This document shows positions 24,005 to 35,647 of a stretch of DNA of 64,000 nucleotides, one piece after another. Location: contig JALLLS010000019.1 in assembly GCA_025094145.1 (NCBI GenBank), positions 1-64,000 of the forward strand, read 5' to 3'. Both the position numbers and the translations under genes were made by a program. The notes under the pieces were generated by a model. It saw only the letters and a list, made by a program, of their open reading frames with translations, was not told the DNA's origin and searched no databases. Numbering within the stretch: the stretch's first letter is position 1; each line of letters opens with the position of its first letter. The DNA is from Spinellus fusiger (Eukaryota > Mucoromycota > Mucoromycetes > Mucorales > Phycomycetaceae).

Positions 24005-25249
24005 CTAGCGCTGCTTGTGAAAGATAAGAACACCAAGTGCCACTGCTGTGATTCCGGTAATGACTGTACCCCAAAAACTAATTGACTTGTGTGAATCTAC
24101 TTTCTCGATACTATTGACGGGTGCAAGTTCTTTTTTCTGTGACAACTCATATATTTCATCAAACACAGCAATGTTCAAGGCAAAGCATTTCAGTGACTCC
24201 TCAACAATGAGATCTATTCATACAAAGAAAACATGTTAAGTAACTGATTCATTTCAAGAATTTAACTTCCTTATTCTACCTTTAACTTTCTGAGTAACTT
24301 TCACACTGTCTAAACAGTCTCTATAAGTAGCCTTGAATTCATTCTGATTGCCAATATTATCAAAGTAGTAGAACTCTACACCTTTTGTAGAGTCCCATAA
24401 ACTGTCCTTCTCATCTAGTCCAAGTACATGTTTCTTGAGACGGCCAGCTAAAATTTGACCACCTGAGATGCACCAGAATATGAGACATGTACTGCTAAAT
24501 TTAACCCTTACCACTCAAGTCACCAAGATAACGTGTATAGCTATAGGCTATCATGAGAGCAGGGTTGAGTTTGCAAGCAACCACCATGGAATCAACGTAT
24601 TCTTTCACAGCAGGCGTCATGTTCTTTATGTCTGTTAACTGTGCCAGACGTTCCTTTCCGTAATAGTGTTCAATATCTAAGAAAGATTGAATTTGGCTCT
24701 TCCGTTGTTTTTTTTTATAATCAAGGTTACCATTTCTCAGTACGTGTGTCCGGTTGAGTTCTTTGGGAAAATGAACAGCCTTTACTTCGGGACAATCTTT
24801 GTATTTATCCAGCAGCTCTTCCATAGCACTATAAATTAAATGATAAAGTACAAGTAAGAACAACTTAACAGTATTTATAGCATCAAATTAAAGTTCTTAC
24901 CTGTAGACATAGTAAAGACACTGAATATAGCGTCCATACTCGTCTATGGTAATATCTCCCTTTATAAATTTTCTATGGATACACAGTGAGAACTCAGAAA
25001 AATAAAGAGACTGTTACTTTGTAAATACACTCTGTTCTGCTGCTCTGTGAATAGCCTTGGTGCCCTCACGCATAGCGCCTGCTAACTGGGGATCCTCGAG
25101 GATAGCCTCTTCCTTGTCTGTTTCTATTTTCGAATAAGTCATTGATGGTACTTAAGCTATTTACCTATTCTTGGATTAGAAACAGAGATAGATCCGAGTT
25201 CAGTTTGGCTTTCATTTGTTGCAGATGGAAGGGTAGCGATTTCACTCAT
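24005..25249 (-). CDS. Heme oxygenase, copy A
   Basis: Several exons starting at MSEIATLPSATNESQTELGS. The catalytic domain shows REGTKAIHRAAEQSVF (proximal heme His), RYIQCLYYVYSAMEELLDKY, and MIAYSYTRYLGDLSG|GQILAG, where an intron splits the distal-helix signature GDLSGGQ. It continues WDSTKGVEFYYFDNIGNQNE. The last exon adds EESLKCFALNIAVFDEI, a linker and one C-terminal TM (FWGTVITGITAVALGVLIF) with a short basic end (HKQR), a tail anchor for the ER as in canonical heme oxygenases. The enzyme opens heme to biliverdin, CO and iron. It sits in the transposon island, 5,477 bp from an almost identical copy in the same direction. Confidence 0.88.
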
Positions 25250-26517
25250 TAGGGTTTAGTAAAGAAGATCCAGAGGTTTAAAGAGGAGGAAAAAGGGGGG
25301 TTGTTGAGTTTATTGCCTTGAAAGAATGTGACAGTTAATCTGATTAAGAAGCTAATGCGTTGGGATTATTCGGAGACTATAAATAATATACTCAGTTCAC
25401 CCTATCTGATCAAGCCAAGCAAATTTAAAAATGCCGGTTTGAAATATGCAGAAGCTAGGAAAAGACTTCGGTCATTATTAATTCTAGAGTGGAAGACCTT
25501 TTACTATTCATTTAATCATCAGATACTTTGTTAACCAATTAGATATATATCTATAAGTTTATCAGTCTTAGTATTTGTTTATCAACTAATCTGAAAAAAA
25601 ATACTTTATTGTGAGCAATAAGACTATAGTAAGTAGACTTATGTCCATGCCCTGATCTCTTAAACAGAAGCACAGTCAACTATAATTGCCCATTTTAATG
25701 TTTTAAAATGACAGGAAGAATGTATCCACCCCTTTTAAATATACATTTCCCTTCTAGTTTTCACACTATTATATTATTGTTATAATTCTATGTATTCCTT
25801 ATATACAGACATAAAAGCTTAAATAAATAAATAAATAAAATGAATGTTTATAATATAATGGTTTTGTCTTTATTTTATTTTCAAGTTTGCTGCTAATTAG
25901 TTACTCCACCAATGGAATAAAAAACAGTCTAATATCTTCCTCCATAATGTTAGTAAGACCATCTGTCCCCACTTTAGACATTCTACCCCATCCCAGCATT
26001 AAGGCCGCATCCAAGTGATTTTTACTTGTTTAGAGCATTCTATCCATCCTTTGAACCTTCTTTAGGTGAGCCTACAGATGCCCAATTGGATTGAGCTTGA
26101 GGATTTGTGAAGTCCGATAAAGAATGATTTTCACATCATATTCTGCCTTCTCCCGAGTCTTTTTTTACTCATGGAAGTCTTTATTAAATGTGATTCTTGG
26201 TGAGAAGCTTCATTATGGATCTATAGCTTCAAAGATCCTCAATGAGAGTGTACTAACTTTGGTTGGTATGTTCACCTTAAGCGTATTTTTTAAAGAATTC
26301 TCTTTGGAAATTTTCAAGCCATGTTTTCTTTTTTGAAGTACTTTGCTATATTGTTCACATCGTCTTACAGCACTATAAAAATGTGAAATATCTCGGCCAT
26401 GGTGGCGTTTTTTCAGTACCTCATGTATAATGACATAAATGTTGTCAAGTTTGATGTCTTTTTTTTATTTTAAAATTTATAAATATATAAAGTGTCCTAA
26501 AGAATAAGTTAAAAGTA
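25250..26517. mobile_element. AT-rich spacer with a degraded Tc1-like remnant
   Basis: 25250-25850 has no gene. About 25900-26340 resembles, in the same orientation, the transposase end of the element at 26.5-27.9 kb: CCCATCCCAGCATTAAGGCC matches CTCATTCCAGCATCAGGGCC, and CCCAATTGGATTGAGCTTGA matches GCTCAATTGGATTGAGATCA. It is a much older, heavily mutated relative read on the minus strand. No intact ORF remains. Confidence 0.5.
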
Positions 26518-27868
26518 AAGTGACCCGACAAATGTAATGGATGGTTTTAAATCCAGATTTCCTTTTTTGGATACATACTTTATCTTAATAATGTTATAAC
26601 TTCATGAATTCATTAGTTAAAGACATAAAACTTTGAATATATATATAGAAGTATCTATAAGACAAGAAGAAAGTTTTATTAAGAGGTCAATTAATAGCTA
26701 CTATGAATATCCTTGGCATCAATGACGGCCTGGCATCTCCGCTCCATGCTGGCAATGAGGGTGTCTATTGCCTTTGATATTTTACCTCATTCCAGCATCA
26801 GGGCCGCCTCCAACTTCTGTTTGGTGGTATAAATCATCCTGTCCTTCCTAATAACCTTTTTGAGGTGGGCCCATAGATGCTCAATTGGATTGAGATCAGT
26901 ATTGTGAGGGCCAGTAAGGAAGAGTTTTCATCCTCTTTGCTGCCTTCTATTCACGAGTTTCTCTGCTCGTATAGGGTCTAGCATTGTCCTCCTGTAGGTA
27001 GAAACTGACTCCGGGCTTTAGAAGAGAGATTTACTTGAGTTAATGGCAGTAGTCATTTCCCAAGACATCAATGTACTTGGTGGAGTTTATCCTACCCTCC
27101 ACTACGATCAATTTCCCAATACCCTCCCCACTGAAACAGCCCCATACCATCACTCCACCACCTCCAAACTTCTTTGTTTCCAAGACATTATTAGGCTCAA
27201 AGTCTGTACTAGGCTGCCTGATGACTTTTGCGCCCCTGTCATAGCTCATCAGTTCCACTCTGGACTCATTGGACCAGACGACCTCACACCACTACTCATG
27301 TGTCCAACCAATGTGCTCATGGGCCCACTGGAGCCTTGCCACCATATGTTTCTTGGTGAGAAGAGGCTTCACCACTGGACTGAAAGAGTGGAGGCACATT
27401 TCATCAAGGTACCTCATCAAGGTTTCAAGGCCAACCTTGATGGCCATGCTTGCCCTAATGGCTTCCTTGGTCTGATGATGATCACTGACTACTGTTCTTT
27501 TTAACCACCAGAGGGCCCTGTCGTCCAACTTTCTTCGTCGTCCACTCTTGGGAGAAGGTACTACCAAGCCTGTCTTCTTGAAGTGTCTCACAATGTTCCC
27601 TACAGTATTGCAAGGAGCATTGAACATACGAGATACCTCGGCTTGGGTGATGTTCATGTTCAGCACCTCATGGAGAATGGCTGAACGAGTCTCGAGGATT
27701 GTCTATTTCCCGTATATCCCGGGGGTCTTAGTGAAGATTTTCACGGTTTTTGATGAGTCAGACATTAGAGAAAAAGAATTGTTATTAATAAAGAAAGAAT
27801 AAAGTTTATTTTTTGGTATAAAAATAGCCCAGAATTTGAAACCATCGATTACATTTGTCGGGTCACTT
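26518..27868 (-). mobile_element. Tc1/mariner-like element with 30-bp terminal inverted repeats (inactive)
   Basis: The termini are AAGTGACCCGACAAATGTAA at 26518 and its inverse ending at 27868, each flanked by TA, the expected target duplication. The 1,351-bp element carries one transposase on the minus strand. An N-terminal paired HTH (ITQAEVSRMFNAPCNTVGN) is followed by a basic linker (KSGRRRKL) and a DDE domain (KFGGGGVMVWGCFSGEGIG, FYLQEDNARPYTSRETRE). An in-frame TAG at about 27292 follows GWTHE, the first catalytic motif reads WSNES instead of WSDES, and more stops follow toward the 3' end. Confidence 0.85.
27040..27666 (-). pseudogene. Transposase pseudogene of the 26.5-kb Tc1-like element
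   Basis: Two open segments, 27666-27292 and 27291-27040, are separated only by a TAG stop. They read ITQAEVSRMFNAPCNTVGN (HTH), KEAIRASMAIKVGLETLMRY, ARLQWAHEHIGWTHE, stop, WCEVVWSNESRVEL, and GGVMVWGCFSGEGIGKLIV. The first catalytic Asp is Asn here. The remaining catalytic part (QEDNARPYTS, then a decayed SPDLNP region) lies at 26900-27035 with further stops. Confidence 0.8.
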
Positions 27869-27954
27869 TATAACCCTTTTTGTTTTCCAACCTTTATTTT
27901 GCTCAAAATAAATTCTTTTTTTTTTTGCTTATTCCTCATTTCTTCTTTTTCCGC

Positions 27955-29212
27955 TATAAAATCTATTATGGCTAACACTACTGAATAAAATAACAAGCCT
28001 ATTGGAAACAGAAAGAAAAATATTGATTATTTTACTCGTAAACTCATTGTCCACGAGGCCATTGTAAATGGGACCAGCCAGATTGCCATTTTTGCTAGGT
28101 TTGGAGTTTTTAAGCAGTCTATCATCAGTATCTTAAAAAGATATAAGGAGACTGATTGCTTCAAGGCCAAAAGAAGCACTGGGAGTAAGCATATTTTTAG
28201 TTAGAGAGACGAGAGAGAGATTGCATCCGAATTGATAAGAGATTCATTCCAGACAATGAATCAGCTATGCAAGCAGATGACCACCAAAGTGTTCATGGAC
28301 ACTTTTAGAAAAAATCAGAAGATTGACTTGTCTTCTTGCAGAGTAGTTAAGAAACCCTCCCTAACCAATAAGCACAAGAAGTTGAGGCTTACTTGGACTA
28401 GGACCTACCTTCATTGGACAGATAAAGACTGGAAGACAGTCATCTGGTCCGATGAGTCAAAATACCAACTGATGATACCAACTGATGAGGACCAACAAAC
28501 GCAACAGAGTAGTGCAAATAAAGGAGAGGCTGATCCCAAATAATTTAAAGCCCAACATGAAGTTTGGTAGTGGTAGCATGATGGTGTGAGATTCTTTCTC
28601 TGGTAAGGTGTTGGTAGATTTTTTATGGTGGAAGGATCCATAAATAGTACCAAATATACCAGTATTTTAGAAGAGGTTTATTGCCCTGAACTGGCTTTAA
28701 TCAAGGCAATGAATCCAGAGGTGGATTATGTTCTTCAAGAGGACAATGCCAACTGCCATACTAGTAAGGAGACTAGGAAATGGAAGGCACAAGAGAGCAT
28801 TGTCACTATGGAGGGATGGTCTTCACAAAGCCCTGACCTGAATCCCACAGAAAATTTATGGGAGAAGCTGGATAGGGCCATTAGAAAGAGGATGACCCCA
28901 AGAGGTACTCTTCAAGATTTGGAGGTGTTCTTGTTAGAAGAATGGGAGAACAATCCTAAGAACCCACAGACACCCTCATTGCCAGTATGGGGTGGAGATG
29001 CAAGGCTGTGATAGAGGCCAAGAGTGGAAACACTAAAGATTAAGGGCTTCCACTCAATAAGCTTGTATATATTATCCTGTTGACCATTTTTATACTTCAT
29101 CCAATTCTCAAGTCTCTACTGTGTGCTATTATTAAAAGCAATGAGTACATCCTATTACAGAAGTATACCGGAATGTAATAAAAAAAATCACTTGTTTTTT
29201 TGAACCCCATTG
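27955..29212 (+). mobile_element. Second Tc1-like element, left end lost, transposase broken
   Basis: The plus-strand reading, with several stops, gives YFTRKLIVHEAIVNGTSQIA, KQSIISILKRYKETDCF, LRLTWTRTYLHWTDKDWKTV, VIWSDESKY, VLQEDNANCHTSKETRKW and WSSQSPDLNPTENLWEK, so all DDE blocks are recognisable. The right terminus is probably CACTTGTTTTTTTGAACCCC followed by ATTG and TA, near 29212. No matching left terminus is found; the element abuts the preceding Tc1 copy, whose insertion may have removed it. The transposase has stops at about 27986, 28202, 28543 and beyond. Confidence 0.7.
28232..29011 (+). pseudogene. Tc1-like transposase fragments
   Basis: Open segments 28232-28543 and 28625-29011 carry the D (WSDES) and D/E (QEDNANCHTS; SQSPDLNPTENLWEK) parts of one transposase, interrupted by stop codons between 28543 and 28625. 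The initiating ATG near 27968 is followed by a stop six codons later. It is non-functional. Confidence 0.75.
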
Positions 29213-29481
29213 TATATGACTATGTTTCCTTTTTAATTTTTTTTTCGTATTTGAAGTATTTCTATGTCTATCCCATTTATTTTTTTCAAAAGATCTCATA
29301 GGGTGGTTAATATGCCCAATATGCAACTAGTAAATTACACCCAAAAATAAAAAAATACTTTGAACTGTATAAAAAGAGCCTACTTATATTATAAAGTAGA
29401 CAAAAGCAAATCAAAACAAAACAAAACAAAACAAAATGAGGGATGAAGATGTTAATACTACTAATACTGATGGTAGATATC

Positions 29482-30726
29482 CTAGCGCTGCTTGTGAAAG
29501 ATAAGAACACCAAGTGCCACTGCTGTGATTCCGGTAATGACTGTACCCCAAAAACTAATTGACTTGTGTGAATCTACTTTCTCGATACTATTGACGGGTG
29601 CAAGTTCTTTTTTCTGTGACAACTCATATATTTCATCAAACACAGCAATGTTCAAGGCAAAGCATTTCAGTGACTCCTCAACAATGAGATCTATTCATAC
29701 AAAGAAAACATGTTAAGTAACTGATTCATTTCAAGAATTTAACTTCCTTATTCTACCTTTAACTTTCTGAGTAACTTTCACACTGTCTAAACAGTCTCTA
29801 TAAGTAGCCTTGAATTCATTCTGATTGCCAATATTATCAAAGTAGTAGAACTCTACACCTTTTGTAGAGTCCCATAAACTGTCCTTCTCATCTAGTCCAA
29901 GTACATGTTTCTTGAGACGGCCAGCTAAAATTTGACCACCTGAGATGCACCAGAATATGAGACATGTACTGCTAAATTTAACCCTTACCACTCAAGTCAC
30001 CAAGATAACGTGTATAGCTATAGGCTATCATGAGAGCAGGGTTGAGTTTGCAAGCAACCACCATGGAATCAACGTATTCTTTCACAGCAGGCGTCATGTT
30101 CTTTATGTCTGTTAACTGTGCCAGACGTTCCTTTCCGTAATAGTGTTCAATATCTAAGAAAGATTGAATTTGGCTCTTCCGTTGTTTTTTTTTATAATCA
30201 AGGTTACCATTTCTCAGTACGTGTGTCCGGTTGAGTTCTTTGGGAAAATGAACAGCCTTTACTTCGGGACAATCTTTGTATTTATCCAGCAGCTCTTCCA
30301 TAGCACTATAAATTAAATGATAAAGTACAAGTAAGAACAACTTAACAGTATTTATAGCATCAAATTAAAGTTCTTACCTGTAGACATAGTAAAGACACTG
30401 AATATAGCGTCCATACTCGTCTATGGTAATATCTCCCTTTATAAATTTTCTATGGATACACAGTGAGAACTCAGAAAAATAAAGAGACTGTTACTTTGTA
30501 AATACACTCTGTTCTGCTGCTCTGTGAATAGCCTTGGTGCCCTCACGCATAGCGCCTGCTAACTGGGGATCCTCGAGGATAGCCTCTTCCTTGTCTGTTT
30601 CTATTTTCGAGTAAGTCATTGATGGTACTTAAGCTATTTACCTATTCTTGAAGCAGAAACAAAGATAGATCCGATTTCAGGTCGAGCCTCATTGTTGATA
30701 GATTGAAGAGTAGTGATTTCACTCAT
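29482..30726 (-). CDS. Heme oxygenase, copy B
   Basis: The same exon structure and reading as copy A, shifted by exactly 5,477 bp. All exons after the first appear identical in sequence, including introns and the C-terminal TM exon. The first exon differs: MSEITTLQSINNEARPEIGS against MSEIATLPSATNESQTELGS in copy A. The upstream flank is also diverged but alignable. The catalytic motifs (REGTKAIHRAAE, GDLSGGQ) and the tail anchor are intact, so both copies should encode working enzymes that differ only near the N-terminus. Tc1-type elements fill the space between the copies. Confidence 0.88.
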
Positions 30727-32985
30727 TAGGATTTAGTAAAGAAAATCCAGAAGTTTAAAGAAGAGGAAAAAAGGTAGTTAGTGAATTTATTACCTTCAAA
30801 AGTGTTACAGTTGATCCTATTTAAAGACTTATACATTGAAATGATTTAATGAGTGCATATGATATACATACATTTAATCATATTTGATCAGGTTGAGCAA
30901 TTTTTTTTAAAATAAAAATAAAAGTATAGATACTGTTAGGTCAGCATAAGCTGAATAATCTATAAAAATAAAAGGGCTTTGCCTATTATTGATTTCTGAA
31001 AGCAAAGGACCTTTAGTTGTTCATTAAATTATTACTCCTTATCTTTTTAACTTTTTTTATTTTATTTTCATTTAGACTATTCTATATTTAGTTATTTATT
31101 GAGTTCTATCTCTATAAGACTTAAGGTTATGGTAGTAATAAAGCATAGAGTATAAATAAAGAAGGCTACACGAAGTTTGAAATTATGCAGCAAATTTTGC
31201 CTCTCATGTTATATTTTTATAGTACTATTAAGGCCATAACATACAAAGAAATAAATACAGAGTACAAGTGTTTATATGGAAAAATAGTATAACTAGTACT
31301 ATATTAATATATTAGGGTGATAGTGATTATGTTTATCCCTTAAACTCTTATTATTAGAGATTTTTCTCATACCTTGATTATCAATATACCTCATTGATAA
31401 TCAAAATGATGATGAATTGCATAAAATATCAGCTTATTAATCTATATATTCTATAACCATAAAAACATCAGACATGGGTTGTAATTTAAGCTCTATATAA
31501 TTAACTTTTAAAATGCCCGTGGTGTCATCTATCACTTTCCAGTGAATTAAGTCAATAATTTCAGCTCAGGTAAGTTAGTCTATTCAAGCCATTAAACTGT
31601 AAATATTGAGTAGTGAAAATGTGTCCTCTGATTTATCTGATACAAATATATGGGAAGGTTTATTACACTACCCATCAATTAAAACATTACTACTGTTTAT
31701 CAAACTACATTTAAAAATAATACATAATTCAAAGTATTAAGGTGATTATATTTCTTTTTACAGATTTTTACACTTTTGATTTTCTATAGCTTCTTTATTG
31801 TTATATCGCCTTTAAAAATTAGTTATCCAAAATCTAACTTATTTTTAATATGTTCATTGTAACAAGGATTTATAAGGCTCAGTAACATATTTTTTTTAGA
31901 ATGAGTATACAAATTTTACCAACCTTTTTCATCTCAGTAGAGTTCATGTTTTGACGTTTGTTTCTTATCATGTTATAACAAATTTAGTTTTTACCTTGTC
32001 AATAATAAACAATGACCTTTAGAATGAAGTTTTTCTATAGAAATAAATACACTACTTCAATTTACATATAAATATTTGGATAAATAGTGAATCTCTTTTT
32101 GATATTTGTATAGATAGTCGATTTTTTTGTTATGTTAATAAAATAAATATTAAAGTCTAGAAGATTGTTTTATCATCGGTTTTATAGACTGTGCATTACT
32201 TCATATACATTCAGAATAAAGTGATAAAGTGATAAAGTTAAAGTAACATTTTTATTTTTATTTTTCTGGTTGATATGACTACTTAAAATATATACTCTGT
32301 TTTTCTATCACTCCTATAATGTCTGATTTACATATAAAAATTCATAAACATCTTCATAAATACACCCTAGATTTCTTAAGAAAGTACCATCTTTAAAATA
32401 TCATATGATCTATTGCACAATATTATAGTAAACAGTGCTACCATGACTGAAGCATCTCTTACGTTTAATATATTTTACCCCTCTACATAGAATCAGTTGA
32501 ATTATTACTAAACGTCTGACTTGGTAAAAAAATTTAAGAGATTTTTTTAATAATGACGACAAGGCAATAATGAAAGAAATAATCTACGATACTTGTTGGC
32601 ATAGAGTGAATATTATTAACATCATAACAATATATGTTTCTGTGAATAAAATTTATAGTTTAATAAAAAAATAATACTTCAAATCATCTAATCTCATTGT
32701 TAGATATTTTATAAAGAATAGTAATACGCTGTTTTAGAAAGAAAGAAAAAGATCACATGATTGCCCCTCCCTCTCTACAAATAAAAGATAAAAAACTCAG
32801 AGTCTCGTAAACTCTGACTGCATGGCTGTGTAATATATTACCTTGGCTATTCATTTAAATATGTTTGAATTTTAGAAGCTGAATAACGGTATAACCTTTG
32901 AAGAATCACTAAATAGAGTGTACACTTTTTTTTTGCGTGTCATATTTTCTCCGAGATAGTGTAAAGTGTTTCCGGAGATGTTATA
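30727..32985. other. AT-rich noncoding stretch
   Basis: More than 2.2 kb of very AT-rich sequence without an ORF over 70 codons or any RNA gene that I recognise. It ends at the left terminus of the next Tc1-like element. Confidence 0.35.
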
Positions 32986-34324
32986 CAGTCACACAACATT
33001 AGAAAGTATACGACTCCATAATTTATACATTTTTAAATACAATTCTTCTTTTTACCACAGAATCACACTCCAATAAGCAATCTCAAATGTCAAATGCAGA
33101 ATCCTCAACTAGAAACTCAAGAGTTTATAATAAGCTTGAAGAAAGAGAGTAATGAAGTGTTTATTGGCTTAAAAAAGAAAAATACTCCATGGGTACTATT
33201 TCAAAGGTCGTTGGCATTAGCAAGTCCACTGTCCAGAATATTATTAGTAGAATCAAAACTACTGGTATACCTCTACCAAATAATAGTTTTGGTGCACAAA
33301 AAAAAACTAAACAAGAGAGACATCAGACAACTTGACCATTCTAAGAGGCAAATCGGTTGCCTCTTATAACTATGTAAATTTGGAACTTAAGGCACATGAG
33401 ATAATCATCTGTAGAGCAATATTCATCAAACACATATACTAGATTGGGTTTGGTTCCTACTTTACAGCACACAAGCCAATGTTGTCTGAAGAAAATAAGA
33501 AAAAAAAGACTTCGTTGGGCGAAGGAACGGATCAATTGGATCCCTGAGGACTGGAGACGCGTCGTATGGTCTGATGAGTCATGGTTTGAAGTAGAGGGTT
33601 GTCAGGGGTGGGCCAGTGTGATTCGAAAGATAGGAGAGAGGTATAAGGCTCCTCATATCATAACCACAACCAAATGGGGGAAAGGCAGCGTAATGATCTG
33701 GAGCTGTTTCTGGGCGGGTGTATTTGGGCCTTTGGTCTTTATTGATGGCACTGTAAATCAAGACGAATATATCAACATTTTGTTAGGAAATTTTCTACCA
33801 TGGTTCATTGAATTGAATGAGATAGAGAACAAGGACTTCATATTCCAAGAAGATGGGGCCAGCTGCCATACAGGTGGCTATACAACATGGTGGAAAAACA
33901 CACATGCAATTAGGCGCTTTGATTACTGGCCTGCCCAATGTCCTGATCTCAACCCCATTGAACATTTCTGGAGCTGTCTTGATAAGATTGTCAATGACAA
34001 GAGATTCAGTATTAATAATATTGGTGAGCTCAAGATAGCTTTAGAAGAAGCTTGGAGAAATATCCACGTTGATCTTGCCGAACGCTTAGTTGGCTCAATG
34101 AAGGATCACTGCCAGGCAGTTATTGATGCCAAAGGTGGCCCAAAAAATATTAAATAAAAACTTTTTTATATACATTAATATAAACAATATGTTAAACTAC
34201 CTTTGTGTTGAATTTGAAGTCATTAGTATGTGATTTGAGGTCGTAACATTTATATCCGTGAAGCATTTTTTTTTTCAGGATTTCAAAAAATGAAAATCGT
34301 ATACTTTCTAATGTTGTGTGACTA
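32986..34324 (+). mobile_element. Tc1-like element, 1.34 kb, near-perfect termini
   Basis: The left end CAGTCACACAACATTAGAAA (32986) and the right end TTTCTAATGTTGTGTGACTA (to 34324) are inverted copies with one mismatch in the first base, each next to TA. Homology continues inward through GTATACG. Inside is a plus-strand transposase with an intact catalytic part and a damaged N-terminus. This is the youngest-looking Tc1 copy in the window. Confidence 0.85.
33087..34157 (+). pseudogene. Tc1-like transposase, catalytic domain intact, N-terminus frameshifted
   Basis: The open segment 33444-34157 encodes RLRWAKERINWIPEDWRRVV, VWSDESWFEVEGCQGW, SVMIWSCFWAGVFGPLVF, IFQEDGASCHTGGYTTWW, FDYWPAQCPDLNPIEHFW and a C-terminal CQAVIDAKGG, so the D, D and E catalytic positions are all present. 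Upstream, the helix-turn-helix half (ISKVVGISKSTVQNIISR) can be read only by switching frames; the likely ATG at 33087 (MSNAESSTRNSRVYNKLEER) runs into a stop after 22 codons, and more stops follow before 33444. It is probably non-autonomous now. Confidence 0.8.
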
Positions 34325-35644
34325 TACAAAACAAGGCTGCAGAATAATCCTATGCATCATCATTAGACATATCAGCAGTAGTGTTTTATACTCTGATCCA
34401 GTAAGTTTCAATATGCACATATTATTAATAATGACAGTGATTGCATGGTAAATAAATCTAAAATAGACATTGAAAATACTTAACCTTTTTATTATTATTA
34501 AAAAAAATTGAATGGAGTTATTAAGTAGCTTTAGTGGTAAAGGAACCTGCTATATGTACAGTGATGAACAGCATAAGCTCCAAAAAGCATTTCCATAGCT
34601 TGAAGATGTTTAAACTCGAGTCTCATAATTTTTCTTTACTAAAACATTAAAGCATCTACCAGACACAAGAAAACAATTCTGGTATATTTATCAGAAAGAT
34701 ACAAAAGTATTATAAGATACTAAATAGTATAGATATACTATTCAGTGAGTCATCTAAAAAAACAAAAATTTCTATCCAATCGAGCGTCTTTGAGCCTGTT
34801 TTAAACAATCGGAAATGACTTGGAGGCAGTGCTAATATTAGAGTAAGGTAAAAAACGAGAAAGGACAGACACTCATATCTTAAATATGGTGCAAAAATAG
34901 TATATCGTAGTAACACAGCTAGCCCTAATAATTAGTGACTTATTTGCTAATAGTCGGTTATGTTGCACTACAATCACCATTTCCTTCATTCAGTGATGAT
35001 TTCGTGTCTATTTCTATAAAATAGTTATACACCATTTTCATAAAGTATCTGTTGACTTTTTGGAAAGGAGGTTCATTCTAAAAGTTGTTTATTTATTTCT
35101 TTGTTTGTATGAGTTTACAGTCTATTTCTCGTTAAAACCTATTGAATGATTTAACTTTTTATTTTTGAACGAAATCCATCTCAAAAAGTAAACAGATACT
35201 TTGTGAAAATAGTGTATAAAAACTAAAAAAAAAAAGTATAAAAACTAAAAAGGAAGTCTGTATTTTAAAATATTAGATTCACTCACTCGATCATTTTAAG
35301 AGAAGCTCAGCTGCTAAGAGACAGAAAGATTAAACCAAAGTCAAACTTGTATTTATTACTACATTTATCCAGCTTACCGATTTATTTTATTGATTCAAAA
35401 AGACTCTTATTTCCTTTTTTTTCCTATTTTGTAGGATTCACTGATAATAAAAGAATACTTGTTTTCAATTCATAAAAGCAACAAATTAGCGTATATTTGG
35501 TGTTTTAAAGCTTTAGTGTATTGTTTAAAATTAAAGTTTCTATTGATTATTCCATGAATACTTTTCTTCTTTTTTAACTTTGGACTTATTTTTAAAATAA
35601 TGCAAGTACATTATTATCGTATACCCTTTTACTATTGCATTATT
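34325..35644. other. AT-rich noncoding stretch
   Basis: No gene is supported on either strand. It separates the Tc1-like element from the IS630-like element. Confidence 0.35.
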
Positions 35645-35647
35645 ATC

